Source of the DNA: Prochlorococcus sp. HOT208_60m_813I02
Lineage (GTDB): Bacteria; Cyanobacteriota; Cyanobacteriia; PCC-6307; Cyanobiaceae
DNA: 34,803 bases
Direction of reading: 5' to 3'
Assembly (NCBI GenBank): GCA_002025865.1
Contig: MWOR01000022.1
Coordinates: 1-34,803, forward strand
Part shown: positions 1 to 8,098 of the stretch, in pieces
How positions within the stretch are numbered: the stretch's first letter is position 1
Layout of the letters: each line of letters starts with the position of its first letter
Program-made: the position numbers and the translations under genes
The notes under the pieces: model-generated
What the model saw: only the letters and a program-made list of their open reading frames with translations
Told to the model about the DNA's origin: nothing
Databases searched by the model: none

Positions 1-64
1 TTTTTTATAAAATATATAATTTTTTTAATAATATATCACCAGATTATTGATAAAGATATAAATT

Positions 65-93
65 CTACAAAAAATACTCTTTATTGTAGTTTT
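65..93 (+). terminator. possible weak rho-independent terminator
   Basis: An inverted repeat (CTACAA at 65-70 and TTGTAG at 84-89, extended by three A-T pairs after one mismatch) is followed by a run of four T. It could end a plus-strand gene lying left of the window. The stem is short and AT-rich and the T-run is short, so this may be chance in such AT-rich DNA. The rest of 1-160 is AT-rich spacer before rmlB with no other structure I can support. Confidence 0.3.
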
Positions 94-160
94 GCCAATT
101 TCGTATTAAATTAAATTTAATAAATCTTTTGTGATAGTTTAAAAATGAAAGCTAATTAAA

Positions 161-1288
161 ATGAAAGTCCATATTCTTGATCAAATATTAAATAATCGCA
201 AAAGAATTTTAGTAACTGGTGGGGCTGGATTTATAGGAGGAGCGTTAATCAGGAAATTGCTCAGTGATAGTTCAGCAAAAATTTTTAATTTAGATAAATT
301 TGGCTACGCAAGTAATCAAGATTCGATAAATAAAAAGATAAATTTGTTAGGACAATCTGCTTTAGAAAGATATAAGGTTTTAAAGTTAAATTTGGCAAAC
401 TTTGATCAAGTTAATCAAGCAATAAAAATAGCGAAACCAGATTTAATATTTCATTTAGCTGCAGAAAGCCATGTGGACAGATCAATTGATAGTCCATATG
501 AGTTTATCTCAAGTAATATTTTAGGGACTTTTAATTTGCTCGAATCCGTAAGAACTTTTTGGAATGAGTTACCATTAAAAAGAAAAGAAATCTTCAGATT
601 TCATCATATAAGTACTGATGAGGTATATGGTACTTTGGGCAACGAAGGGAAATTTTCAGAATTATCAACATATAGGCCTAATAGTCCTTATTCAGCTACA
701 AAGGCATCTAGTGATCATTTGGTAAATGCTTGGCATCAAACATATGGGATTCCCACTGTAATTACAAACTGTAGTAATAACTTCGGACCATGGCAATATC
801 CTGAAAAATTGATACCTCTTGCAATTTTTAACGCACTTCATGAGAAAAAAATACGTATTTATGGTGATGGACAAAATGTAAGAGATTGGCTTTATGTAGA
901 GGATCATGTTGATGGCCTTTTGATAGCTGCTAATAAAGGCAAAGTTGGGAAGTCTTATTGTATTGGTGGTTTTGGAGAGACTACAAATAAAGATGTAGTT
1001 TTGAAAATTTGTAAATTACTTAATAAGTTATCTCCAAATAAAACAGATTATGAAACTCAAATTGAATATGTTGAAGATAGACCAGGGCATGATAAAAGAT
1101 ATGCAATTGATTCTGATTTAATTCAAAAAGAGCTTGGTTGGATTCCTAATAACAGTTTTGAAGAATCATTAGAAATTACTGTTAAATGGTATATTGAAAA
1201 TCAAGATTGGTGCGAAAAGCTCTTTTTAAAAAGTGGCTATTTTGGAGAAAGGGTTGGATTAAAAAATAATCAAAACTATAAAAATTAA
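161..1288 (+). CDS. rmlB: dTDP-glucose 4,6-dehydratase (RmlB)
   Basis: RmlB converts dTDP-glucose to dTDP-4-keto-6-deoxyglucose, the second step of dTDP-L-rhamnose synthesis, in the cytoplasm. The 375-residue protein is an extended SDR of normal length. It has the NAD-binding glycine motif GGAGFIG near residues 20-26, the STDEVYG segment with the catalytic acid pair, the YSATK active-site motif and the NNFGPWQYPEK substrate segment typical of RmlB. The start is an ATG after an AT-rich leader. The remaining rhamnose genes (rmlA, rmlC, rmlD) lie 18 kb away on the other strand, so the pathway is split within the island. Family assignment is firm. The exact role depends on whether its dTDP sugar goes only to rhamnose or also to the 4-epimerase-like SDR at 12203. 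Confidence 0.93.
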   Translation: MKVHILDQILNNRKRILVTGGAGFIGGALIRKLLSDSSAKIFNLDKFGYASNQDSINKKINLLGQSALERYKVLKLNLANFDQVNQAIKIAKPDLIFHLAAESHVDRSIDSPYEFISSNILGTFNLLESVRTFWNELPLKRKEIFRFHHISTDEVYGTLGNEGKFSELSTYRPNSPYSATKASSDHLVNAWHQTYGIPTVITNCSNNFGPWQYPEKLIPLAIFNALHEKKIRIYGDGQNVRDWLYVEDHVDGLLIAANKGKVGKSYCIGGFGETTNKDVVLKICKLLNKLSPNKTDYETQIEYVEDRPGHDKRYAIDSDLIQKELGWIPNNSFEESLEITVKWYIENQDWCEKLFLKSGYFGERVGLKNNQNYKN

Positions 1289-1422
1289 CTCACATAATTT
1301 AAATCAATAACTGGTTATAAATATATCTAAGAATTTGAAGTGCTTAAGGATTTTTAAAAATTATTAATTTACTAGTTTATGATAAATTATAATAAATTAT
1401 AAGATAGGGTTAAGTTATCGTT

Positions 1423-2064
1423 TTGGAAATCTATCAAATTTTTAAATCCTATCTTATAAGGTTTAAACAAAAAATAAACACTAAATTATTTGGTTCTAAA
1501 TTGGGTGGAAATCTTGGAAAAACTAATATAGACGAAAAATCTCTCGAATATCTTATAAAAAAATTTAAAATCAAATCTTTTTTAGATATTGGTTGTGGGA
1601 AAGGTGGAATGGTCTTTAATGCAATAAACAAAGGCTTATTTGCTAGAGGAGTAGAAGGTGACAAAGATTCAATACCTGTTGATTGTCCACTAATTTATAA
1701 TGTTGATTATAGAAATTCTTACTTGAATTTCCAACATCAATTTGATCTTGCTTGGTCATTAGAAGTGTTAGAGCATATTCCAGAAAAATATCTTAAGAAT
1801 GTTTTCAAAGATTTTCACAATTGTAAGTTTGTAATTTTTACTGCTGCTCCTCCTGGATGGGGAGGTGAAGGTCACGTTAATGAAAGAGATGAAAAGTATT
1901 GGAAAGAAAAGTTTTTAAAAGAAGGATTTAAGTTTGACCAAAAAACTACAAATCAAATTAGGAAGATTAGTGAGATAAAATTTGGAGGTATAATAAGACA
2001 TCAGAAGAAGCAATTTTTGCAAAATAGAGGTTTATTTTTTATAAACGAGAGATTTAAAAAATGA
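1423..2064 (+). CDS. class I SAM-dependent methyltransferase
   Basis: A 213-residue cytoplasmic protein with a Rossmann-type SAM-binding motif I (FLDIGCGKGG, residues 53-62) and the post-motif WSLEVLEHIPE (about 111-121), both typical of small-molecule methyltransferases. In this setting it probably methylates a sugar of the surface glycan, or an end cap on it, but the acceptor cannot be read from sequence. The start is a TTG; no ATG occurs in frame before residue 63, which would remove motif I, so TTG is needed. It overlaps the next gene by 4 bases (ATGA), suggesting translational coupling with the KpsC-like protein. Confidence 0.8.
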   Translation: MEIYQIFKSYLIRFKQKINTKLFGSKLGGNLGKTNIDEKSLEYLIKKFKIKSFLDIGCGKGGMVFNAINKGLFARGVEGDKDSIPVDCPLIYNVDYRNSYLNFQHQFDLAWSLEVLEHIPEKYLKNVFKDFHNCKFVIFTAAPPGWGGEGHVNERDEKYWKEKFLKEGFKFDQKTTNQIRKISEIKFGGIIRHQKKQFLQNRGLFFINERFKK

Positions 2065-2966
2065 TCCCAAAAATTTTTTTTAAATCATGCCAAAAAGGCG
2101 AAGCTTCTTTAATTGCATGGGAAAGATTTTTTAAAAACAATAAAATTCTTTATAAAACTGATAGATTTTTCAAAAGTGTTTTTTTTAATAAATCAAATAT
2201 AGGAATATTTTTTGGATCTTGGAAACCGTATAAAACATCTTTTCATAAATGTAAAAATAGAGTTGTAAATTCATATGAAAATTTCATAGTAAATGAAACT
2301 AGTCTTCTTGGTAGGGAAAAGATAACTGAAGCTTTTCAAGAGAATTGGTATAGGATCGGTCTTAATGGTTTTTTATCAAATACGGGAAAATTTAATAATC
2401 ATCAAATGCCTTCTGATAGATGGGAAATGATTCGAGAAAAAAGGGGAATAGAGTTTCTTCCCTGGAATTTTGATGGATCTTATATTCTGGTATGTTTACA
2501 ATTGCCAGGTGATGCATCTTTACAGGGTGCTGATATATCGCAATGGATGTTTGATATTTGTAGCCAAATCAGAAAAAAATGTGATTTCCCAATTTTGATA
2601 AGAACTCCACAATTAAAGAGAAATTTTGATCAGTTATTATTAAATAAAACTCTTGAACTTAAAAATGTATCACTACAAAATGGAACTAGAGAAAATCTTC
2701 TTGAAACTCTAGATAATTCTTTATTTGTATGTACATTTAGTTCTGGTATTGGAATAGATGCATTAATAAGAGGTAAACCTGTTGTGGTAAGTAGCAAAGC
2801 AAGTTTTGTTTATGATTCAAGAACAAAATTAAATGATGCAATCGAGTTAAAATATAATAAAAATAACAGGTTAAACATTTTATCCAATATAGCCTATTGT
2901 CAATGGAGTCTTGAAGAAATTGAATTAGGACTACCATGGAAACATCTTTTGAATTTGATTTATTAA
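2061..2966 (+). CDS. capsule polysaccharide biosynthesis protein, KpsC/KpsS-like (putative Kdo-type glycosyltransferase)
   Basis: A 301-residue protein without signal peptide or membrane segments. The C-terminal part carries CTFSSGIGIDALIRGKPVVV (about residues 224-243). This resembles the Ser-Ser/Thr-x-Gly-x-(D/E)-Ala-Leu-x-x-Gly-Lys-Pro donor-site segment of capsule polysaccharide biosynthesis proteins of the KpsC/KpsS/LpsZ group, which are CMP-Kdo-using transferases. The central part has a PWNFDGSYILVCLQLPGD segment and a following IRTP that may correspond to the family's RPHP region. It is coupled by a 4-base overlap to the upstream methyltransferase. The island encodes all four CMP-Kdo enzymes, which fits a Kdo-transferase role, but the match is by motif only and another GT-B glycosyltransferase is possible. 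Confidence 0.5.
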   Translation: MIPKIFFKSCQKGEASLIAWERFFKNNKILYKTDRFFKSVFFNKSNIGIFFGSWKPYKTSFHKCKNRVVNSYENFIVNETSLLGREKITEAFQENWYRIGLNGFLSNTGKFNNHQMPSDRWEMIREKRGIEFLPWNFDGSYILVCLQLPGDASLQGADISQWMFDICSQIRKKCDFPILIRTPQLKRNFDQLLLNKTLELKNVSLQNGTRENLLETLDNSLFVCTFSSGIGIDALIRGKPVVVSSKASFVYDSRTKLNDAIELKYNKNNRLNILSNIAYCQWSLEEIELGLPWKHLLNLIY

Positions 2967-2980
2967 AGTAAAATTTCTTT

Positions 2981-3940
2981 ATGAGTACTAAGTGTTTAAT
3001 AGTTGGTATTAGTGGTCAGACAGGTTCATATTTGACAAGGGAATTACTAAAAAATAACTTTGAAGTAATTGGAACTACTAGAGATAAGGAAAACTTAAAT
3101 CCAGTAAATCTAATCAAGTTGAATTTAGATATTAAAAATATACAAATTATTTCGCTTGAACCGAGTGATCCCAGACAAGTTTTTTCTTGTTTATTGAAGC
3201 ATAAACCTGATAGGATTTTTAATTTGTCTGGTCAAACTAGTGTTTCATTATCTTTTCAGCAGCCTGCGCATGCAATTGACTCAATTGCAAATAGTTGTTT
3301 AAATTTTCTCGAAGCTATAAGAGCTATTGGTTTAGATACAAGATACTTTAATGCAGGGAGTAGTGAATGTTTTGGAGATACTGGAGGAAAACCAGCAAAT
3401 GAACTAACGCTGCATAAACCTAATAGTCCTTACGCAGTAGCTAAGAGTTCAGCAATCCAACTTACAAGAATCGCTAGAGATGCATATGGCATTCATTCTT
3501 GTACCGGGATTTTATCTAACCACGAATCACCTTTGAGATCAGAAAGGTTTGTAACCAAGAAAATTATAAGTGACTTGAAAAAGGTGCAAAAAGGTAAATT
3601 GGAAAATATTAAATTAGGTAATTTAAATGTAGTTCGAGATTGGGGTTGGGCTTTTGAATATGCACAAGCTATACATAAAGTATTAGATAATATTGAACCT
3701 GATGATTATATAATCGCCACAGGAGAATCTAATAGTCTCTCAAATTTCGTAGAAAAAACTTGTAAGTTTCTTGATTTAGATTTTGATAAAAGTGTTTGTA
3801 TAGATGAAAAGTTTAAAAGGCCTTTAGATTTGTCAACTTCACTTTTGAATCCTCAAAAAATTTATAAAAAACTTGGCTGGAAGGCAAATATAAAATTTGA
3901 TTTAATCATAGAGAAACTTTTAAATGAGGAATATTTTTGA
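2981..3940 (+). CDS. GDP-mannose 4,6-dehydratase-like SDR (short paralogue)
   Basis: An extended SDR of 319 residues resembling GDP-mannose 4,6-dehydratase. It has the NAD(P) motif GISGQTGSY (residues 9-17), the Ser-Glu pair of GSSECFG (S128, E129), the YAVAK catalytic motif (Y151, K155) and NHESPLRSERFVTKK (about 180-194), close to the [13 protein letters not shown] segment of Gmd. It is about 60 residues shorter than the full-length Gmd encoded at 22354-23490 and lacks the KRRSSSFNT stretch that follows the cofactor fold there. It may be a Gmd of altered specificity or a GDP-4-keto-6-deoxyhexose reductase or epimerase. It sits 14 bases after the KpsC-like gene and its stop codon directly abuts the next start. 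Confidence 0.7.
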   Translation: MSTKCLIVGISGQTGSYLTRELLKNNFEVIGTTRDKENLNPVNLIKLNLDIKNIQIISLEPSDPRQVFSCLLKHKPDRIFNLSGQTSVSLSFQQPAHAIDSIANSCLNFLEAIRAIGLDTRYFNAGSSECFGDTGGKPANELTLHKPNSPYAVAKSSAIQLTRIARDAYGIHSCTGILSNHESPLRSERFVTKKIISDLKKVQKGKLENIKLGNLNVVRDWGWAFEYAQAIHKVLDNIEPDDYIIATGESNSLSNFVEKTCKFLDLDFDKSVCIDEKFKRPLDLSTSLLNPQKIYKKLGWKANIKFDLIIEKLLNEEYF

Positions 3941-5071
3941 TTGAAGTATATGAAATATTTTAAGTTTTTTTATAAAAAAAAATTAATAATTTTTATTCAT
4001 ATTGGTATTTTATATTTATTGAAATTAATTAATAATAATATTTATAAACTAACAAATGAAAAATTAGAAAATAAAAAAGTGTTAATTGGATTTATAAATA
4101 AGAAATCTAATGGTTGGATTTTAGAGTATCTGTTTAGAGATTTATCTGAGTACTCTTCAAAGTTCTCTTTTGAAATATGTTATTCATCAATAGAAATGTA
4201 TAAAAAAATATTAAAGTATGATAATTATCACATTTTCTGTTTACATCAATCTTTAGTTAAAAGAATTATTTTAAGCGCTATTCCTCCAAATAAAATAACT
4301 ACATTTTATACACATACGAGATTTACTAATAACAATTTTGACTACTTAAAAGAAATAAATAAAGTACTTCCTATGAATTCTTTTGAAGCTAATTTATTAG
4401 AATTGGAAGGAATTAATAATAAAAAAATAAGAACATTTTATGCAGGTTACAATGAGAATTTATTTTATCCTATTTATTTAAAAAAAAAGGAATTTGATAT
4501 TCTTTTTGTATGCAAATATGAGGACCAATTAGATAGTTACTATGGGATTAGAAAGAACTATGATTATCTTATAAGTTTAGTAAATAACTTAACAAAATCC
4601 AATATACAAGTAGCTATTCTTGGCAAAGGTTGGAATAAATGTAATTTGTTAATTAAATCTTCAAATCTCACTTTATTGAATGTCCCCCATAAAGAATATG
4701 GGGAGTTATATAACAAGTCAAAAATTTATGCGAATGTCTCATTATATGAGGGTGGCCCTGTATCTTTTTTAGAAGCTCTTGCTTGCGGTTGTATAACAAT
4801 CTCTTTCCCAACTGGATTTCCTTTAGACCATATTTCAGAAAATACAAAAAGTTTTATTTTGCCTTTTACTACAAGTACTTTAGATTTTCAAAAATATATT
4901 ATTAAAATTTTAAAAAATTATCATCCTTTAGATGAGTCATCAATGATTTTAAGGTTAGAATTTTTAAAAAATGCTAAATTTAAATTTTTAGCACTTGAGT
5001 TGGAGAGAATTGCAGAATTAGATGTTTTTAATCCAAAAAGACCTAAATTATTCTTAAATAAAAATAAATAA
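3941..5071 (+). CDS. glycosyltransferase, GT4-like
   Basis: A 376-residue protein with a hydrophobic N-terminal stretch (about residues 14-31), which may anchor it to the inner membrane. A C-terminal GT-B donor domain contains SLYEGGPVSFLEALACG (about 267-283); its two glutamates (E270 and E278) form the E-x7-E pattern of retaining GT4-type enzymes. It should transfer a sugar to the growing lipid-linked oligosaccharide; donor and acceptor are unknown. The listed start is TTG, directly after the previous stop and about 10 bases downstream of a GAGGA. An ATG nine bases further on (3950) is an equally plausible start. Confidence 0.72.
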   Translation: MKYMKYFKFFYKKKLIIFIHIGILYLLKLINNNIYKLTNEKLENKKVLIGFINKKSNGWILEYLFRDLSEYSSKFSFEICYSSIEMYKKILKYDNYHIFCLHQSLVKRIILSAIPPNKITTFYTHTRFTNNNFDYLKEINKVLPMNSFEANLLELEGINNKKIRTFYAGYNENLFYPIYLKKKEFDILFVCKYEDQLDSYYGIRKNYDYLISLVNNLTKSNIQVAILGKGWNKCNLLIKSSNLTLLNVPHKEYGELYNKSKIYANVSLYEGGPVSFLEALACGCITISFPTGFPLDHISENTKSFILPFTTSTLDFQKYIIKILKNYHPLDESSMILRLEFLKNAKFKFLALELERIAELDVFNPKRPKLFLNKNK

Positions 5072-5073
5072 AA

Positions 5074-5787
5074 ATGAATCAAGATACTAAATTAAGCATA
5101 CCAATATTTGTAGGTTATGATCATAGAGAAAGAGCAGCTACAAATGTTTTAATTGATAGCCTATATCAGAATTGTTCTTGCCCAATTTCTGTTACACCTT
5201 TGGTAACTGACCAATTAGTTAATATGGGTATTTATTACAGAGAAAGGGACCCTAAACAAAGCACCGATTTTTCTTTTTCTAGATTTTTGGTCCCATACTT
5301 GATGAACTACCAAGGATGGGCAATTTTTATGGATTGCGACATGCTTTGTACAGAGGATATAAATAAGTTATGGAAACAAAGGAATGATAAATATTCATTA
5401 ATGTGCGTTAAGCATGAACATATTCCCTCTAAACAAAGCAAGTTTTTAGGTGAAGTGCAGAGCAAATACCCCAAGAAAAATTGGAGTTCTATGATGTTAA
5501 TTAATTGTTCGAAATGTAAGGTTCTCACCCCAAATTATGTAAATAAAGCTTCAGGTTTAGAACTGCATAGATTTCTTTGGCTAAATGATGATAATTTGAT
5601 TGGGGAGATTTCTTCTGATTGGAACTTTTTAATTTCAGTTCAGAATCTTACTCTAGAAGATGATATACCCAAATTAATGCATTGGACTTTAGGAGGCCCT
5701 TGGTTCAAAGAAGAAAGAGAAAAAGGAAATTTTTTGGATGATAGGTGGTTCCAACAAAGGACAGATTCCATGAGGCTTTGGAGCTAA
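5074..5787 (+). CDS. glycosyltransferase, GT8-like
   Basis: A 237-residue soluble protein resembling GT-A fold GT8-type glycosyltransferases. It begins with IPIFVGYDHRE and has an Asp-x-Asp metal site in MDCDM (D87, D89). Near the C-terminus LMHWTLGGPWF resembles the His..Gly..Lys-Pro-Trp segment that supplies the third metal ligand in GT8 enzymes. It should use a nucleotide sugar with a divalent metal; the sugar is not predictable. It starts with ATG two bases after the preceding gene ends, and kdsB begins two bases after its stop, giving a tight plus-strand operon. Confidence 0.65.
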   Translation: MNQDTKLSIPIFVGYDHRERAATNVLIDSLYQNCSCPISVTPLVTDQLVNMGIYYRERDPKQSTDFSFSRFLVPYLMNYQGWAIFMDCDMLCTEDINKLWKQRNDKYSLMCVKHEHIPSKQSKFLGEVQSKYPKKNWSSMMLINCSKCKVLTPNYVNKASGLELHRFLWLNDDNLIGEISSDWNFLISVQNLTLEDDIPKLMHWTLGGPWFKEEREKGNFLDDRWFQQRTDSMRLWS

Positions 5788-5789
5788 TA

Positions 5790-6614
5790 ATGTTAAATAA
5801 AATAGAAAAAATTGTAGTGACTATACCCGCAAGGCTTGAATCTTCAAGACTACCAAATAAAGTAATGGCAGAAATAGGAAAAAAGACGATGATAGAGAGA
5901 GTTCTATTTAGCTGTTCTAAAGCAAAAAATATTGATGAAATATTTTTGTGTACAGATAATAATGAAATTTATAATCATACTAGGTCTCTGGGATATAAAG
6001 CATTAAAAACAATTAAAAATTTATCTTCTGGTACTGAAAGGATTTCTTCAGTACTTAGGGATATTGCACTTCAATTTTATCCAATTGAAAAAGATTGTTC
6101 TGAAGAAATACTTATTAAGTTACTTTCAAAAATTGCAATTATTAATGTTCAAGGAGATCAGCCTTTTTTGGATCCAGATGTAATAACCTCTATGGTTCAA
6201 ATTTTTAAGAATAGTGCTTTTCCCCCTGAATTAATTACTCCAATTTATAAACTTTCTAAAGAATCAATACATAATCCAAATGTTGTTAAGACTTTAATAA
6301 ATGGAAATAAGAAAGCAATTTATTTTTCAAGAGCAGCAATCCCCTTTGTAAGAGATTTCGAAAAAGATGATTGGCATTTAAAAAATATTTTTTGGGGACA
6401 TGTAGGTATTTATGGTTACAGAGGAGATATTTTAAAGAAATGGAATACTTTGAACAGTTCTTATCTCGAGAAACTTGAAAAATTAGAACAATTGAGATTT
6501 ATTGAAGCAGGATATTTGTTTGATACTTTTGAGGTTCAGGGAGATTTTTTATCAGTTGATACATTGGATCAATTACAAAAAGCAAGGGAAATTGCAGAAA
6601 AACTTGATACTTGA
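5790..6614 (+). CDS. kdsB: 3-deoxy-manno-octulosonate cytidylyltransferase (CMP-Kdo synthetase)
   Basis: KdsB activates Kdo with CTP to CMP-Kdo, the donor for Kdo transferases. The 274-residue protein has the N-terminal nucleotide-binding motif IPARLESSRLPNK, the TDNNEI and SGTERIS segments and NVQGDQP (NVQGDEP in classical KdsB), all in family order. It is somewhat longer than the roughly 250 residues usual for the family. I place the start at ATG 5790, two bases after the GT8-like stop. The frame is open upstream to a GTG at 5745, but the extra 15 residues overlap the previous gene and are not family-like. The other three Kdo genes follow at 9685-12121, after an intervening minus-strand gene and the phosphatase-like gene. 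Confidence 0.9.
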   Translation: MLNKIEKIVVTIPARLESSRLPNKVMAEIGKKTMIERVLFSCSKAKNIDEIFLCTDNNEIYNHTRSLGYKALKTIKNLSSGTERISSVLRDIALQFYPIEKDCSEEILIKLLSKIAIINVQGDQPFLDPDVITSMVQIFKNSAFPPELITPIYKLSKESIHNPNVVKTLINGNKKAIYFSRAAIPFVRDFEKDDWHLKNIFWGHVGIYGYRGDILKKWNTLNSSYLEKLEKLEQLRFIEAGYLFDTFEVQGDFLSVDTLDQLQKAREIAEKLDT

Positions 6615-6620
6615 TAGTTT

Positions 6621-7760
6621 TCATTGATTAGGATCCGAACCTTTTCCATTAAGGATCAACTTTATAGTTTTGAAAAATATTAAAAAATCTAGCCAAAAAG
6701 AAAAGTTTCTTATGTAAAACAATTCGTAGCTAAGCTTTATTTTTGAATCTTCTACAGAAGCGCCATAATTATAATTTACTTGTGCCCAACCACTTAAACC
6801 AGGCCTAACAGTATGCCTTAAATTATAGTGAGAAATTTCTTTTTCTAAAGAAGAATTTATTTCTGGACGTTCGGGCCTTGGTCCAATTAGAGACATTTTG
6901 CCAATAAAAACTAAATATAATTGAGGTAATTCATCTAATCTAAGCTTCCTTAAAATGCTCCCAATTTTAGTTATTCTTGAATCACCTTTTTTTGCCCATT
7001 TTGGACCATCTTTTTCAGCATCTACTCGCATTGTTCTTAATTTTATAATTTCAAACTCTTGTCCTAAAATACCTGTTCTATTTTGTTTATAAAATATAGG
7101 CCCTTTGTCCTCAAGTTTTATAAGTAAAGCACATATTATTATTATCGGTGAGGATAAAATTAGGATAATGAAACTTAATAAAATATCCGAAATTCTTTTA
7201 ATCCTTTTTTGATAAGTGTTTCTCTCAAGTCCCCAACGTAAAGTTAATATATCTAAATCAGAAAGAAATTGAACTTGGATTCTTTGTAATCTTGTTTCGC
7301 ACCAATCACTTATTTTTAAAAAAGAACAATTATTCCTATTTTTAAATCCCAATAAGTCTTTTTTAAGATTTATTTCTTCATCGTTATCATTAAGGACTAT
7401 TTCTAATTTGGTGTTTTGATTAGATATTTCTTTATAATTTTCAAAAATATATATATCTTTTATATACTTTGATTCATTTAATAATTTTCTAAATTCATTA
7501 AAAGCATTTTTGCTTCCATAAAAAATTATATCTTTATAATCATAATTTGAAAAAAATATTTTAAAAAAAACTTGATTTACAAGGCTTGTAAAGGAAATAG
7601 AGAAGTATATAATGAAATTTTCTTTGGGTAATAATTCTTTAGTAAAGATTAATTTATCTACTATAAAAAGTATTAGCAATGTAATAAGAATATCCTTTAT
7701 TTCTTTAAATAATGTGATTTTGAAATTCTTATGATTTGTTTTTGAGTATCTCCCTTTCAC
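6621..7760 (-). CDS. polyprenyl-phosphate sugar phosphotransferase (priming glycosyltransferase, WcaJ-type)
   Basis: It should transfer a sugar-1-phosphate from a nucleotide sugar to undecaprenyl phosphate at the inner membrane, starting repeat-unit synthesis. The C-terminal bacterial sugar transferase domain (about residues 187-375) begins with a hydrophobic hairpin. It contains KLRTMR (about 240-245), DELPQ (276-280) and GPRPERPE (293-300), the usual conserved acidic and arginine positions. The N-terminal half has only one to two membrane segments, fewer than long WcaJ-type enzymes. The listed start is GTG, but the frame stays open to 7829 with a further hydrophobic segment and no ATG, GTG or TTG, so the true N-terminus is uncertain. 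It is convergent with kdsB with only 6 bases between the genes. Confidence 0.85.
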   Translation of the reverse strand: MKGRYSKTNHKNFKITLFKEIKDILITLLILFIVDKLIFTKELLPKENFIIYFSISFTSLVNQVFFKIFFSNYDYKDIIFYGSKNAFNEFRKLLNESKYIKDIYIFENYKEISNQNTKLEIVLNDNDEEINLKKDLLGFKNRNNCSFLKISDWCETRLQRIQVQFLSDLDILTLRWGLERNTYQKRIKRISDILLSFIILILSSPIIIICALLIKLEDKGPIFYKQNRTGILGQEFEIIKLRTMRVDAEKDGPKWAKKGDSRITKIGSILRKLRLDELPQLYLVFIGKMSLIGPRPERPEINSSLEKEISHYNLRHTVRPGLSGWAQVNYNYGASVEDSKIKLSYELFYIRNFSFWLDFLIFFKTIKLILNGKGSDPNQ

Positions 7761-8098
7761 GTAACCAATGATAATCCAAATGTAAAAAAATATATAAAAA
7801 CTATATTCATTAATGAAATCATTTTTTTAAAAATATGCTAAAAAATAATAAAACTATTATGAACTCTGTAAATATATTAAAAAATAATCTTTTTCTGTTA
7901 TGTAAGCCATGGCCAGCGCATTTGTCTCTTTTTTTTTAATTATATAATATTGATATTTAATTGCTATTTAATTGCTATTGATAATATTTTTAAAATATAT
8001 TTTTTTATTATTATTTATGTTTAAGTTTGAAATTATTTCCTTAAAAAAAAAATTTACGTAATGCTATATTTAAAGAATAGTCAATTCTTGGGTTTTGA
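7761..8098. other. 338-base divergent intergenic region
   Basis: AT-rich spacer between the minus-strand sugar transferase and the plus-strand phosphatase-like gene, so it should carry promoters in both directions. It contains an open in-frame extension of the sugar transferase (7761-7826), an 8-base palindrome GCCATGGC (7906-7913) in a short GC-rich patch, a long T tract and an 11-base tandem repeat (7954-7975). I see no convincing gene or RNA here. Confidence 0.5.
7954..7975. repeat. 11-base direct tandem repeat (TATTTAATTGC, two copies)
   Basis: Two perfect adjacent copies of TATTTAATTGC, followed by a partial third (TATTG). The spacing is about one helical turn. It lies about 120 bases upstream of the phosphatase-like gene and about 190 bases upstream of the divergent sugar transferase start, so it could be a regulator site. 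It is short and AT-rich, so chance or replication slippage is also possible. Confidence 0.5.

Noticed and set aside
5745-5789. GTG-initiated 15-residue extension of kdsB
   Set aside because: It overlaps the end of the GT8-like gene, is not like the KdsB N-terminus, and an ATG at 5790 sits just before the conserved motif.
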